The position numbers and the translations under genes are program-made. From Lagopus muta (lineage: Eukaryota > Chordata > Aves > Galliformes > Phasianidae): DNA of 64,000 bases. Shown here one piece after another: positions 47,926 to 62,129 of this stretch. The stretch covers positions 17,273,219 to 17,337,218 of the forward strand of contig NC_064444.1 of NCBI RefSeq assembly GCF_023343835.1, written 5' to 3'. The notes under the pieces are model-generated. The model was not told where the DNA came from and did not search any database. It was given only the letters and a program-made list of their open reading frames with translations. Every line of letters begins with the position of its first letter. The first letter of the stretch is position 1.

Positions 47926-49889
47926 TCTTCAAGGCCTGTGGGTTGAGTCCCATGCAGTAACCACTTTCCATTCTTGCCTTCACTGTCTCCACTATTGCCC
48001 TGATTGGCCCCAAACACCCACCCAGCCACTCTCTCCTCAGTAAGACAAAGGGAGAAGATAAGATTAAAAACTCATGGATCAAAATAACAACCAGGAGATC
48101 ACTCACCAGTCACCATCACAGACGGAACAAATTCCACTTGAGGAAGATTTAGTTCAGGTTTTGCTGCCCTTCACCACCTTTCACCATCACAGGGACCACC
48201 ACCACCACCCCACACATCATTCAGATGCTTTGTGAACGTGGTGCCTTCCAGGCATCTCATAGTACCCATCCCCCTTCAGTTACAAACCCTCATCACCGAG
48301 TTGCTAATTACCCTATGGTTCACCCTTTCTTTTAGCTGATCCCCTGTCCAACCTGGGTTATCTTCAGAGCAGACTGACACATGGTCATCTTTCAATAAGG
48401 AGAATCCATGGCTGGAATTGCATATTTGGATTGAACTTTGACAAATAGGGCCACGGCAGCACCCAACTACAACCAAGAAACACCAACCCAGGTCCTCTAG
48501 CTCTAAGCATGTAGAAAACTACGTAATTACACAAGCACAAGGAAAGCGTTAGCTTTTGATAAAGGAAATAACGGGCCACTGAATCTAGAAAAATCCCCCA
48601 TGGGCTTTGGCAGCAGCCAGTTCAGGAGCAAAAGGTTTGAACTTCCTGACAACATTTAGGTCAAACTAATTTATCTTGGAAACTCTCCAGTTTCAGAGGA
48701 CAGAATCCAGGACATTTGGCTGAATCTCCCATTTCTCATTAGGAAGGATAAAAAGAGATTTGTGAGGGTTTCCAAAATACCTTGGTTATCCATAATCACA
48801 CAGCAAATCTGATGTTCTCTGTGGAAGTGCTAAAAGCCCACAGCCTATCTACAAAAAGAAGAGCTCAGAACACTCTGCTTGTTCAACAGAACACTGGATG
48901 CTCACAGTGGAGATTGGACACAGAGCATGGAGGATCAAATGCTCTGAGTACATTAGGGTTTGCACTGCTCTTCAGACAGGTGAAAGTTTAGTTACAAAAC
49001 TAAACTCTGAATAGCCTATAATATGTCCTGAAATAGAAAGCTCAATGGTAAAGACCAGTATTTCTTCAAGATCTACATGACCCAGTGACAAGCTGAGACC
49101 TCTGGGAGTTCATTTCAAAGCCTAAATTTCCAAAGAACTGCAAAGATGAAAGAACCTCCTCTCCAAACTAGCTGCTCCTCAGCAACTCAGTGTAAACAGA
49201 TAAAAACTGTAAATCTGAGGAGGGATACCATAACTGCTAGTACCTTTATGCCACAGAGTCCAACTGGGAAGACACTGCTTGCTCTTTGGTCTATGAAGTC
49301 CAGGCAGCTCCTTTAAAAATGCAATTAAACAGTGATATGAAGGACAGCACAGTGGCAATTATCATCTAAGACAACAGCAGCTAGTCAACGTCCTGATGAA
49401 AAGTATCAGCAAATGATCACGTCTTTTATTAATTGAGATCAATCGCTGGTGTCCATTTCCCTATTTGAGAACCCTTCTACTCAAGGCAGCAGTTGGACTT
49501 TCCAGCACCAACAACTACCACTGAACATGGGAAAAAACTAAGTGGCACCACAGGCAAAGTATCACTGCTGGAACCCAGAGATGTTTTGGTTAAGGTCCTT
49601 CACCAGAAGATCTTAAAGAAATTATCTTGCTATAAAAAGAAAATCACCACATAGACTATTAACCTCACTGATAAAAGACCAGGGTTAAGAAAAACACTTG
49701 CAGAGTGTTTTTCATGTCAGTCATGAGGTAACATGTCATGAGGTAAAGACAGCAGATTACGGGCTCCAAACCTACGGCCTCGAGACTCAGCAAAGCCAAG
49801 AGATACGGGGGAGAGTAGGGTGGGGGAGCTAACAGAACATGATTAAACTGCACAATAAGGAAGTATTCCAACCAACCACATCCTGAGCT

Positions 49890-50035
49890 GTATTACTGTG
49901 AGTCCCGACTTCCCGGAGCTCACAGTATTTGGATGCTGCTCTCAGATTGAGTTTGGGTCATCCTGAGTAGGGCCAGGGGTTGGACTAACTGATCCCTGTG
50001 GGCTCCTTCCTACTCTAGATGTTCTATGACTGCAA
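49890..50035 (+). repeat. CR1 fragment, diverged
   Basis: 'gccaggggttggactaactg' then 'atccctgtgggctccttcct' and 'gttctatgac'. Confidence 0.75.
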
Positions 50036-50149
50036 TGGGAGATCTTACTGCTGTCCACAGAGGCAAAGGGCCCAGAAAAACACTGAATCTCCACCCTCAG
50101 AGAGGTTCAAAAACGTGACTGCATACTGTTCTGAAGAAGCAGATCTAAC

Positions 50150-50230
50150 CGAAGTTCAGCCTGCTTTCAAGTGGGGATGAACCGGATGACCTACCAAGAC
50201 CCTTTCCAGCCTAAATTATTCAATGATACT
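50150..50230 (+). repeat. CR1 tail fragment, diverged
   Basis: 'gatgacctaccaagaccctt' then 'tccagcctaaattattcaat'. Likely a second, older CR1 tail next to the one at 49890. Confidence 0.6.
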
Positions 50231-52587
50231 TTAACTTCAAGACAATTTTGTTGACAGGCAGCAAACTGTTGGCTACAGAACATAATGCACAATATCAAGC
50301 AAGCTGCGAGAAGACAGGACTTTAATGCACACATGTACATCATGAGCTGATCTGATCCCATCAACTAACTGACCACAGCTTCCTCCTCCCTGGTCATCAA
50401 AGAGAATGAGTTATCCAGGAAAAAAACTTGTTCTTGTAGTTTCTACAGAACAATCCTGAGCTCTCAAAGAGTGCCATGATGACAACTCCTGCCAGGCATG
50501 CTGCCACAAGGACTTGGGCTCATGGTGTCCTGAACCTAGAGCTGACTTGAAGAAAAGCCACATGGAAGGCTCTGCTCTGATGTAGAGAGCTCAAGGATAA
50601 CAGAAAACACTGTGAGAAAGAGAAGAGGAAGCGCTGTGTTATCTCATTCATTGGGATCTCCATTGTATAGATTTCTTTCTCCTCTGAAGTCAAAGCCTTT
50701 TTAAAGATCACATTCTGCAGCTCATGGCTTACCTACTTCATCCTTTAGAACTCTTGAATGAAGACCGCATAACCTATAATGACTCCTTCCTGTGTTTTAT
50801 TGACAAATAACATGATTGTAGTATTAACTCATCAACGGAAGCCAAATCATCCTTTAAATGCAGACTGAAGCAGCCTGGCGTTTGGAAGCCTCTAAACATT
50901 CCTCCACAACGGACACATCTGCAAAGCAATTTATTTCTCTGCTGTGGCCCTACCTTCTCATAGCCCTTCATAAGAAATTCTCCTGAATCACCTCCTGCTC
51001 TTACAGACTCTCTGGCTCGCCTCCTGTACCTGATGTTTCGGGAGGGAAAAGCATTCTTTAACATCTGACTTTGAGCCAAACACCCAGCAAGTCCTTCTGC
51101 TCAACGCTACGGTGCTTTTACACTTCAAGTTTGTTCTTTGCATTTTTCTCATCTAATAAAACTTCAAGCTTTGCTTGAAGTATCCCCTATCCTCTCTCAG
51201 CCTCGTGTCTACTTGTGTCAACTGTATTCACTGTTCATTTTGAGTCTTTCCAATTAGTTCATACCCATGTATTCTGATCCTCCAAGACGAAGCCTGCTTG
51301 AAGAGCCTCCATGCCATCTGAAAGCATTTTACCTTTATGATTCCATCTTTTTAGTAACTTGTCTTAAAGAAGCCTCCTCAATTTTTACAGCATTCATTGG
51401 CTGTAGTTGTTTCTTTTGGAGGAACATGAAAGAATTTGGGTTTGGGGGCCTTTTTAAAGTGCCCCTCAAGGGACGTTAAACACAAGTATTTCTATAATGT
51501 TTTAAAAACCATTTTCTGCACTGCTCAGAGCATGAGTCAGAATTACATCCTCTCATGAGTTCCCTGACTAACCTCTGTGCATCAGTCACTCACAGCATCT
51601 AAAAATTTCGTCTCACACTCCTGTGTGACACACACATGATCCATAAAGAACAAACTATTCCAAAGCTGTGTTTACAGCCTGCCAGGCACAATATGGAAGG
51701 TTTCTCCCCAGAGCTGCAAGGTGATCTCTTGCTTTTCATCGCCCACCTTCTTCAAGCATTGACAGCTCATACAGCATGTTAGCACTTCCATTTTCTTATT
51801 CCTCCTGAGTCTGGAACCCCCTGCTGCTGCAATTTTCCTTGCTACAAAGCAAACTTTGCTGTTTCAGTCTCTTCCCAACTGTGCACACTTGCAGCGAGGA
51901 CCAGAGTCCACAGCTGAAGTTATTCTCCAGCTGTATATTGCTTCAGAGAGCAGTGAGAAGTGCCACCTCTGCCAATTGCTCAGGCCTCGATGAGTTGTGA
52001 TTCAGAGTTCAAGGTCCCAAATTGTCTGGATACACAGCAAAAGCACCATTAAGTCTGAACCATTAATAGCAGAGTGCTTGGCCCTGCCTCTGGCAGGCCT
52101 GAAAACACGCAGCAAGAACCTGTGCAGGAGCAGGCTGCTTGGTTGCACCAGCAGAATGATCCAGCTTCACTGGTATCACAGCTGCAGCACTCTGATAGTG
52201 TCTCTTCTGTCCCCAGCTCTTGCTGGATAATGACACAAAGCAGCTGTAGCACTGCACCGTCACCATTATGGCTGCAATACTGAGCCAAGCGTTGGAAGCT
52301 AAGAAATAGCAACCATCAAACTCAGATAAAATAGGTCATTTCCCACTTCACTTATCCTTGTGAACTTGTATTTTCTATGCAGTTCCATCCTCCCTCTTTT
52401 CAGCATTACAGCAAATCCCGCTCACATAAACAAGGGCAAAATGTGTACAACAGTGTCTTTCCATCTTAGGACAAAACAGCTTTAAATTAGGGCTGGAAGC
52501 TTGTATTTTTATAAGAAGTAAGTACTACAAACCCAGAAGTTCTAAATTTGAGATTACATTTCAATCTAGACACACAACATCACAGAC

Positions 52588-52735
52588 ATCATGGAATCAT
52601 AGAAAGGCTTGGGTTGGAAGGGACCTGAAAGATCATCCAGCCATGGGCAGGGTTGGCAGCCACTAGATCACAGTGCCAGGAACCCATCCAGCCTGGTCTT
52701 CAACGCCTCCAGGGATGGGGCATCCACAACAAAAC
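52588..52735 (-). repeat. CR1 fragment
   Basis: 'atggaatcatagaaaggctt' then 'gggttggaagggacctgaaa' is the complement of a CR1 tail. Confidence 0.93.
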
Positions 52736-53144
52736 ATGAAGATGACCACAAGCCTTCCTGGTTCATAAAATGCTTCTCCTTACAATTAGAACAATCATTA
52801 AAATAAGATTGTAATGACTGTAGAAGTGTACACACAATTTACAGACAATATAAAATATCTTGCTCAGCTTGCTGGATATCACCTCCCCAGCCCACAGATT
52901 ATATCCAGAACTTCACATTGTCACACACTTGATTGCTAGTTATTATTTCAGAAGATGCTAGCTAATTTGCTTTTCCCATCTCCTATCAATTAACACATCA
53001 GAAGTGATGGATGAAATGAGCTTTCAGACCTCCAAAGCCTCACATTATGAAACCCACTCTATTCTTGAAAATTAAGAGAGAAAAACTCATCTCCAGCACT
53101 AAAAGCATCAGTTGCCTCCTGAACTACTTGCGGACAAACTCAAT

Positions 53145-53250
53145 ATGGATGGGGCTCTGAGCATTGGTGGAGCTGTGGGTGTCCCTGCTCACTGCAGGCA
53201 GTGGGACTTCAAGGTCCCTTCCAACTCAAATGAATCGACTATTCTGTGAC
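53145..53250 (+). repeat. CR1 tail fragment
   Basis: 'ggtggagctgtgggtgtccc' to 'tcaaggtcccttccaactca'. Confidence 0.88.
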
Positions 53251-54330
53251 CATTCATCCACTGCAGTCACTTTTTGAGGGACCCAAAGAGACTCGTAGAG
53301 GATGCACAGCTGGTGAGGCACTGATATGGCTGTACAGAGTAAATGTCAGCAAAACAACAGCATCCACCTTCAAAAAAAGATCTCCTGAAACCACCTTCTC
53401 AGTAGCTGTTAGAGGATACTTCCACCTGCCCCCACACCACTCAGAAGCTTCAAAACTGCTCCAGCACTTATTCAGCAGATCAATTCCAAACAGAGCAGAA
53501 AGGCAGACAAAAATAAATGCAGACACATGCCAGTGATTCAACCAGGAGAACAGTTTTGTTTCCCCTCATCAGCAACTTAGGCAGTTACCATAGCACCAAA
53601 CTCCTTCCAACTTCTATTGCACCTCAGCCCTGCCCTGTGGAAACCAATGGCTTTTTAGAAGTTAAATAGGCTCAACCAGCCAAGGTTCAGCAACAAGTAA
53701 TTAAAAAAAATCATTTAAAAAAAACCCTCCCTGGAAGAGAGAGAGCGAGAAAAAGCCAAAGCAATGACTGTACCTCAACATCAACCAGTAACTCTTACAA
53801 AAGACCTCACTCTGACCTGCTGAGTTGGCCAAGAAGCATTACGTGTTGTCACGGGCAGCCACAGATGTTCCGTGGCAGTGACAACATTTCACTAATCCAA
53901 ATTTAAACAAAATGATGTCCTGAGGAGGCTGCTCTTGGTGTTAGGCAGGGCACACTGTGGCATATTCATCCACTAATTCTAGAAGTAATGCTAATCCCTG
54001 CATCATAGCTTGGTAGTCACTCTGCCACCTCGGTAGGAGTCTATCAGACAACCCAAGTCTGTGGTCAGAACATTTCATTTCTCTTCATTCACAGAAACTC
54101 TTAGCAGACTGATTCAATACAGAATTTTAGCAGTAATCACACCACATAATTTTCATTCATTTTCTTAAATGGTTTTGACTTTTTGATACGTACAGTTTGG
54201 GTATTCATAGCCTGGGACATCATAATAATGAGTACCTTGAGTATTTCCCTAACCCTTGAGTTTTGCTTCATGTTGTTAAGTCCCTTTTTAGCCAACTCTT
54301 TGGATGCAGACTGGCCACCTGTGGCTCACT

Positions 54331-54344
54331 GCACACACACACAC
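54331..54344 (+). repeat. short (CA)n microsatellite
   Basis: About seven CA units. Confidence 0.75.
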
Positions 54345-55717
54345 CACAGTGGCAAGTCTTTATCTGACACACAACCAGCGGAGGCCAGGCATCACTGCAC
54401 CATTACTGTACAACCCTGCTTTGCATCCTGTTTACAGAACTTGCACCGTTCACACTTGCTGCACACTCACCATTTCCTACCTGTTCACTTCCACTTCTCC
54501 TGACATTCACATCAGTTAACGGGCAGGGTATGGGGAAGGCTTAGACTCAGATCTGCTGCTTCTCCTTTACTGACCTGCAGAAGGACTGTTCTTCCTCACT
54601 ATCCATGCTGCACAGCCAAGCGAGCAGTGGTGCCTGACACGTGGGCCTCAACACAGCAGTGGGGTGACCACCTCTTCCATGGCTTTGCATCCCCAGGGAA
54701 GCACAGAACCAGGCTGCATACAGCATCGCTTCTCCTTCCATCACAGCACCCACCTTCACCCATCTGACACGTCAGATAAAAGGCAATCAGCACAAGAAGA
54801 GAATCAGACATTGCCAAGCTACCCCTGGAACATGTCTTAGATGCAAGGAATTAACACAGTATAGTGTTCTCTGCCTTGAATGATATGGTCTTTGTAACCA
54901 GTTTGCATTTAGCAAGTACTAGATTTTTAAATTGCCTTTAAGATTTGTGTACATCATTAAGAACGCTGTTGTCCCTGCCCACTGCCTTTTGAAACGACCA
55001 TCCAAGGAAGATCATCCAACACAACCAGCAGAACCCTTCACACCATCTCTAAGGCTGCCCTGAAGGCCTCACAGTCCCATATACACAGCTTCTCAAGGAG
55101 CCAGAGGCAAACAGCCCCCAGCAGCAGCATCCACCCACGTGACAAGCAATTCTTCGAGCTAAAAGATGAAGCTCCAGCACAAGCATGACACACAGACAGC
55201 CTGCCAAACAGCCAGTGTGAGAGTTCTGCTGCTAGTCTAAAGCTGCTTTGTGCAAGCAACCCACAAAAATGCTCATGATCCAGCAGGAGGGCTAAGAACA
55301 GACCTGTTCTTTGACAGCAAGTAACTAACATTGAAGTTCCAGCACCTGGATCTGTTTGGCTTCTGAAGAGCAGGAAGGAAGAACACACAGGTAGTTTGAG
55401 GATGGGGGAAGAACACAGCAACAATAGAATTCACATACACCTGTACCTGTAATCTGTCAGCCTTAAGCATGCCAAGAACCAAGAACATCTCTCTCGAGTG
55501 CCAGAAGAGCACCCAGTGCTTAGGAGGCACTCCTATGCACAAAATAAATAAGGGTGAGTCAGAAGGAGGAAGAAAGCAATTAGTCCGTGGCTGTAACTGA
55601 ACCAGGGCAGTATACTTTGGATGAAAAGAGGTCATTTCTTCACCCAGAAAGCTGCAAGAATTTCTGCAAGAGACCTGAAAGCAGTGCTCAACCCCAATGC
55701 TACTTCTGATTCTTCCC

Positions 55718-55767
55718 TGAAAAGAAAGATATTACAGCTCTCTGAAAAGAAAGACACTACAGCTCTC
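55718..55767 (+). repeat. 25-bp tandem duplication
   Basis: Two copies of a 25-bp unit starting TGAAAAGAAAG and ending TACAGCTCTC. They differ at a few positions in the middle. Confidence 0.85.
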
Positions 55768-58114
55768 CTTAGCGTCCTTCTTACTGCATGGTACTGCAAG
55801 GAACCATGTTGGGATGGCTAAACAATCCCAGCCTCTCCTCTTCTGAAGGCCTGTGAAGCTCAGCAGATAAGAAGAAAGATTTACCCCATTTGAAAGCTGG
55901 GGACACAAAGGCAGGAAAACATGCCAGTTTAGCATTGCTTGGGTCACAAACCTGGAAGCCATTTATGGTGCCCAAACCACGCTGACACAGTGTCACTGCT
56001 TACAGAGTGCCTTGTCTGCATGCTGAGACGCACCGAGGCTCAAACTGAACAACTGGCAACACACAGATGTCAATGAACTTGTTCTGTAGGCCACGACTGG
56101 TAGCAAAGCAGTAGTGAACTAACAACATCACTGTCACACAGCAGAAATTCCTTGGATTGGCGTTTTATTACACAGACCAGCTCAGAGCAAGCAGCCCAAG
56201 TCTGTGATTCAAAGGCTTATAGCAGCCTGCAGCCTCTTCTGCTCTTTCCCAAAGCACCACCACTAGCTGGCAGGACTCCTGCCCTCCCAGCTATCCCCAT
56301 GCTTGCAGTACACACACAGCTACATCTGAAACACTGAAGCAAGATTACACAGTCAGAGATTCATAATGCACCCCGTCACACTGATGGCATTTCAGAGACT
56401 TTTGCAGCATCTTGTGCCAAGCCTTGAACTGCCTGTCTTCTTGTCTGAGGTGGGCCCTGAATTCACGCCAGGTTTAGAGAGTGGAGAGAAATGATAACCC
56501 ATATCAGTTCACCACCTGCAACCTGACATTGTCCCATGGATGGGGGGGAAGGGACACGCTGCTCCAAGGCAGTGACAAACAAGTTAGGCCTGGTTAAAGA
56601 AGTCACCTGTGGTGCATGGATTCCAACTCCTTGGTTGGACGACGAACATTTTGGAACCACACCATCAAGGATCTCTAAAGTGGAAGTGGTTCTGGTTTTA
56701 TTGGTGGATAATGTAATGCTCTGTGGTGGTGCTTCAGAAATAGCACTGACTGGCTCCAGAAAGAATCCCAACTCCCCAAGCTGAGGTCAGGAAAGACAAA
56801 TAATGCAAGGCTGAAAAGAAGCACAGAGGCAAGAAAATAGAATTCTTAAGAGCTGGTTATAAGCAGCCACAAGCATCCTGAGGCTGGACGAGCCTGGCAC
56901 ACATTAAGCCCTCTAAAGGCAAAGAAGCTCTGAAAGACAACGTGCATCAAAGAGACGAGCGAGCAGAACAAAATTAGAGTCAGTAGGCTGCTACCACAAC
57001 ATCTGCTCATCCTTTAATGAGTAAATACTGAAAAAGCAACAGGGAGGAGGAAAACTTTCTTTGCTACCCCAAGGTATGGGATGGCCGGCTCCCTTCCAAG
57101 TGTAGGGTCATGTTCAACTGGTAGGCCAGCTCCAAAAAGGATAAACCTGTCCTTGTCTGTGCGAGTTACCTTCAGGAAAGAAATGGTGTACATTATCACA
57201 TACACGTAGGAATACTGAAAGACAAAATAAAGATGAGAAATGAAGATTTGACTAGAGCATCATTGCAGAAGGAAGGCATAACACAAGCTGAGATCACTGT
57301 TAGGATCTCAGAATAGCGTCTCCATCTGCCCCAAAGCAGGGCCACATCCAAGAGGACCTCAAACTGCACTACACAGTGGTCAAAACCTACAGCCTCTGAA
57401 GCCAGAGTGTCCTACCAAGGCAGTTTTCCAACTTTACGCTTCCACTCTTGCAGTTGACTTCTCAGATCAGCTGCTGCTCAGCAAAGGTCACATAAACCAC
57501 ATCAGTGGCACATACAGCACTCCGGGAGCAGAACAGAGCCCTGCTGATAACAATTCACCCATTATTTATTCTGGTTACACCCAATGAATAAGAAAGATTT
57601 TTGTTCAGCTTGCTATGCAGGTTAACAGAGCTCCCTTCCACACCGTTCAGTGCCACCATTTTTATCCAGTTTATTAGGGCAGCTGAATTCGTTCCCACAA
57701 CCAGAAGGACAGGGCTGGAGATACCACCAATACCCAAAAGAAGGGCATCAAACAGAGGGCAAGTCATAGGGAGGCTGCACCTCCCATACCAGAGCCTAAC
57801 ACTACATTTCAGTCCATTGTAACAGCAAGTCAACTTCAAGCAGCAGCTTGAGCTCCTCTTTTCTCCATTAAAAGACAGGGGGAATGTAGAAGCAATACAC
57901 AAACCAGAAGAATACTTTCTGTTGCCAGGTAGTTTTTCTCTTCAGAGGTATATATACTTCAACATTCACATCAGAACTGCTTTTATTTTAGTTTTGTGGA
58001 AGTGTTGCCTGAAGCTTTGATAGATGTACTTCACGAAATAAGACCATTTGTTCTTTGAAACTGTGGAGAAAATAAATACAACAGAGGGCTGGGGAGAGCA
58101 CCAGGGGTGCAACA

Positions 58115-58550
58115 GCCACAGAACCACAGAATGGCCAGGGTAGGAAGAAACCTCAAGGATGATGAAGCTCCAACCCCCTGCCACATGCAGGACCACCAAC
58201 CTCCACATTTCACAGCAGCCCAGGCTGCCCAGGGCCCCATCCAACCTGGCCTTGAACACCTCCAGGGATGGACGGGGCATCACAGCCTCTCTGGGCAGCT
58301 GTTCCAGCACCTCACCACTCTCATAGTACAGAACTTCCCCTGACATCCAACCTCAATCTGCCCTCCCTCAATTTAAAACCATTTCCCTTTGTCCTGCTGT
58401 TATCTGCCCTTTCAAAGAGTTGACTCCCTCCTGTTTATAGGCTCCCTTTAAAGTACTGAAGGCTGCAATGAGGTCACCCCACAGCCTTCTTTTCTCCAGG
58501 CTGAACAAGCCCAGCTCCCTCCCTTCCAAGCCATCTTGTGGCCCTACCAA
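58115..58550 (-). repeat. CR1 element, about 430 bp
   Basis: It runs from 'accacagaatggccagggta' through 'tccagcacctcaccactctc' and 'ccctcctgtttataggctcc' to 'caagcccagctccctccctt'. It matches the plus-oriented copy at 6755-7131 over its whole length, so it belongs to the same subfamily in the opposite orientation. Confidence 0.95.
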
Positions 58551-59589
58551 TTCACAGACCTTTGTATGTCCACAACAAGGAAGAAAAGAGTCAAAAGTGA
58601 AAACCATCCATACTAAACCTGCAAACAAGAAGGAAGATTTGATTTGTAGTGTGCAAACAGAGACCTGGCTTCACAGCCTGGACACGCTGTAAACCCCACT
58701 GCTAGAAAAGCAGCCAGGAAAATTAACCTGGCAGTAGTCAATGCAATGCCATTAATGCAGGCTTCACAGAGGATGATAAATTCTTCACCAGTTCATCGTG
58801 CTCCACCTTCATCAACAAAGGAAGAAAGAATTCCCCTCAATGACAGTTATGCAACTTGTTTGATTTAATAATTAAACAGAGAATTGCCTGGATGCATAAC
58901 CCCAGAACATTTAAACAACCAGTTCCCATCGTTCTCTAACTTGATTTATAAGCTGTAAGTATATTCTGAAGAACTGAAAAATAACTTCTCACACATATTC
59001 TAAGGACGTCCAGTTTATCCAGTCAGAATTCACTTCTGCTGTATTTCCACCTTCCTGTAGCAGATATTTGGGAACAGCAGGGCTGAGGGGAAGGAAACAA
59101 ATATTTCCTTCAAACTTTTCTTCTTTGCTGTGCAAAATTATTTCACAGATTGTTTTAATGAGATATTTATACTCTACCACTACTACAGCACTTCCATAAA
59201 GCAGCACATTTTGGCTCCTAATTCTTTTTTTTTTAAGAGAGTTATCAGCTGCAAATCAGATATTCCAGTACAGCGACTTGCTTTACATCCACAAAGTTGC
59301 CCTCAGCATTACTTCCTCCTGTGAGAGCTCAGGAGAGCAAAGTAAACTAACAGGTGATGTGAGCTGTCATCTGTCTATCAGCGTGAAGCCTCCAAAGAAA
59401 ATGAAAGGGTCTCTGCACTGCAGAGCAGCAGAGGTTGAGCAGAACAGCAGCCAGGCAGTGGCTGAGCAAGCAAGACTTGCTTGGGCAAGGCTGTTTGCAA
59501 ATGGGAACGAGGTGAGAACTGCTTACTGACTGTGGTTGGGGGTATTTGTGGGTTTTGTTCCAATGAATGTCTGAGGAACAGCATCTATT

Positions 59590-59715
59590 CAAGAAAGGTA
59601 AAAAGTCGGACCCCTTCCTGCTTATAAGCTGCCTTCAATTACTGGAAGGCTGCAGCAAGGGCTCCCCACAGCCTTCTCCTCTCCAAACTAAGCGAGCCCA
59701 GCTCCCTCAGCCACG
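59590..59715 (-). repeat. CR1 internal fragment
   Basis: 'ccacagccttctcctctcca' and 'aactaagcgagcccagctcc' are the complement of the region encoding the 'LSLEKRRLW'-like part of CR1. Its 3' tail is missing, which is unusual for CR1. Confidence 0.8.
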
Positions 59716-60383
59716 AGACAATTTACCTTGCCCCAAAATAATGAGGATAACAAAGCTCAGTTGTCCTCCTGAGTCACAAGGGCCTCTAAGATGTGGGTTG
59801 ATGGCCCTACCCTGATGAGTCTTACAGACACTGCTCCTGTTTACCAAGTGGGGATCACCAACAGGAAAGAGAGGCTGCGAGATGTGCTGACAAGCCAACA
59901 GCAAACAGAAACACCTATTTTACAGAGAGGGAGGGAGGGAGGATAAAAGTTCAGCGCTTCCAATATAGTTAAGGTTGAACTGTGACAGGCATCACCATGA
60001 TGAAAGCACGAGTGATTTGTGGCAGCTCAGGAACACCAGAGTCACGTAGGTGCTGCCAGCCTGCTCAGCTGAGCGATGCTGGGAGCAAGGCAAGAACAGA
60101 ACCGTGGAGAGGGAGCTCCTCCTTCATCCTCCTGCCCAAACAGTAAATAACACCAAATATCCCACAGTCTGGAGTCTGCCATGCAAATGCCACAGCCTCC
60201 CCAGGCACACCATGCCAGGGCTTAGAATTTTCCCATGGAAAACCATTTGCTCACATCCAGCTGGTGTTTCCCTTGCCACAACTTGTGGCTATTGCCCTTC
60301 ATCCCGTTGGACAACGCACGTAATGGCTCAGGAAATTAAGCCCCCAGTAAACCTTCAGAGAAGCGATGGCCTCAAATTGAACC

Positions 60384-60399
60384 GGGGGGGGGGGGGGGG
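60384..60399 (+). repeat. G16 homopolymer
   Basis: Sixteen consecutive G precede a CR1 copy and are followed by TTTGGG. It may be G-quadruplex-forming. Length may be unreliable in an assembly. Confidence 0.9.
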
Positions 60400-60608
60400 T
60401 TTGGGTATGAGGAGCAATTTCTTCTCTCAAAGAGAGGTGATGCATTGGAATGGGCTGCCATGGGAGGTGGGGGATTCAGCATCCCTGGAGGCGTCCCAGA
60501 GCTGTGGGGATGTGGCACTGAGGGACGTGGGCAGTGGGCACAATGGGATGGATTGGGCTCGATGGTCAGGAAGGTCTTTTCCACCCTTCATGACTCTGTG
60601 ATTCTATG
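60400..60608 (+). repeat. CR1 element
   Basis: 'gtatgaggagcaatttcttc' to 'catgactctgtgattctatg'. A well-preserved 3' end. Confidence 0.94.
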
Positions 60609-62129
60609 AAAACTCTTCAACTCCCTGAATTGATCTCCATGAGAGCTGACTCTGACCCTCCATCTGAAAGTAGAACCCTGCTCCCTTATTGGAGAGGGGA
60701 AAAAAAACAGTGATTTCTGACACTGATGTCAACAGATTAAATCATTGCAGCTGCTGTGATGCGGCCAGTTTTCAACCAGTTATCTTCTTGACCCACGAGA
60801 CTGAGTAACAGGCTGTGGGCATGAGAAGGCACACACACATAAGGCAAAGGGAAGGTGACATGGAACTGCTTCCTTTGTGTTCATGGCAGACAGGGAGGTG
60901 AGAACAGGGCTGCAGCTAATCGAGGGGCTGCAAACTGCGTTCCATTCTGAGGATAAGAACCACCTCTCCAAACACGGTATCACAAACCACAGACCCACAC
61001 ACAGATGGATCTGGTTTGTTACATGAAGAATCCAACCCCCTTTCCCAGACAGCTCCTCAGTGGTAACCTGCCAGCCTCTCCTTTAGCAGAAAGGAAAACA
61101 AAACCAACAGACAAATGTGTTGTCTCAACAGCAAAGACTAAAACCATCAATATGAGAACCGACCACTGCTCAGCCAAAAGCAAGTCCCAGTCATCTTTCT
61201 TCAGCTCAGTGAAGGGTGCCCACATCTCATTGCCTGAGCAGTGGAAGATCCCAGCCTAAGAGAAGCTGATAACTCTTACAAGTTTCTTAAGGGCACCAAA
61301 TGGACTCTTTGCACGCTGTGGCCTGGTAGGAGGACATACCCCATAAAAGCAGCATCTCAGACTGCCAGCAACTCATCAGGTTGAGGTTACGTCTCCACTC
61401 AAAGTCACTGGGAGCTTCTAAATTCTTTCTGTTGTACATTAGCACTGCCAGCACCTAGGCTACTTGAGGAAGTCTTTTCAGCAGCCTGAGAGTCCATGTT
61501 TTAAATCTAAATGTGAAAAGCCATCCCAAACTCCAGCATCAGGGACACAGCGAATCCATACCTCGTCGTTCCAAGCAGCACCAATGTGGGACAAGGTACA
61601 AAGCAGACTTGATGCCCAATGAACCTATTCTGAAAATGAGCTCAGCCACACTCCTCTTCCCCTCCCCTTGCTAGAGGGCCTCCAGCTGAGCTCCTAGGGA
61701 CAGACCTTATGACACTTGAAAACTTCCTTTCCAATGCCTTCTCTAGCTTTCTGGCCTTTTATTCCTTTAACTGAAGCCACCACAGTGCAATAAATAGCAG
61801 AGAGCTTCCTAAGAACAGAAATGCCTGTGACACAGTTCAGTATTACAACACACCGGGCCCCAATGGGCTGACTTTAAACTACTAAACATGAGACATACAA
61901 GAGTGAGCTTTATATTTACAGCCACTGCCTGTCACTGAAGTCACAATTACAAAACCCCATTTCCACAGTGCCCAAGATAAAGAACTCTATCAGGAGAAGC
62001 AAAACAAGGCACAGGAGTGGCTGGGACATCAGTCAAGCTCTCCTCAGCTCCCTGCTGCACTGACTCCACACCACGTCTGTATTGCCACAGTGCTAACACA
62101 AACCATTCCTTACAGCCCAAAGAATTCCT

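Noticed and set aside
57014-57205. Minus-strand frame continuing past the exon-like piece to 57014
   Set aside because: A GTAACT donor interrupts it and the continuation has no family resemblance. Only the splice-bounded 45 bp is worth noting.
57966-58346. 126-codon minus-strand frame
   Set aside because: Most of it is CR1-derived tail and internal sequence read in frame, not a host gene.
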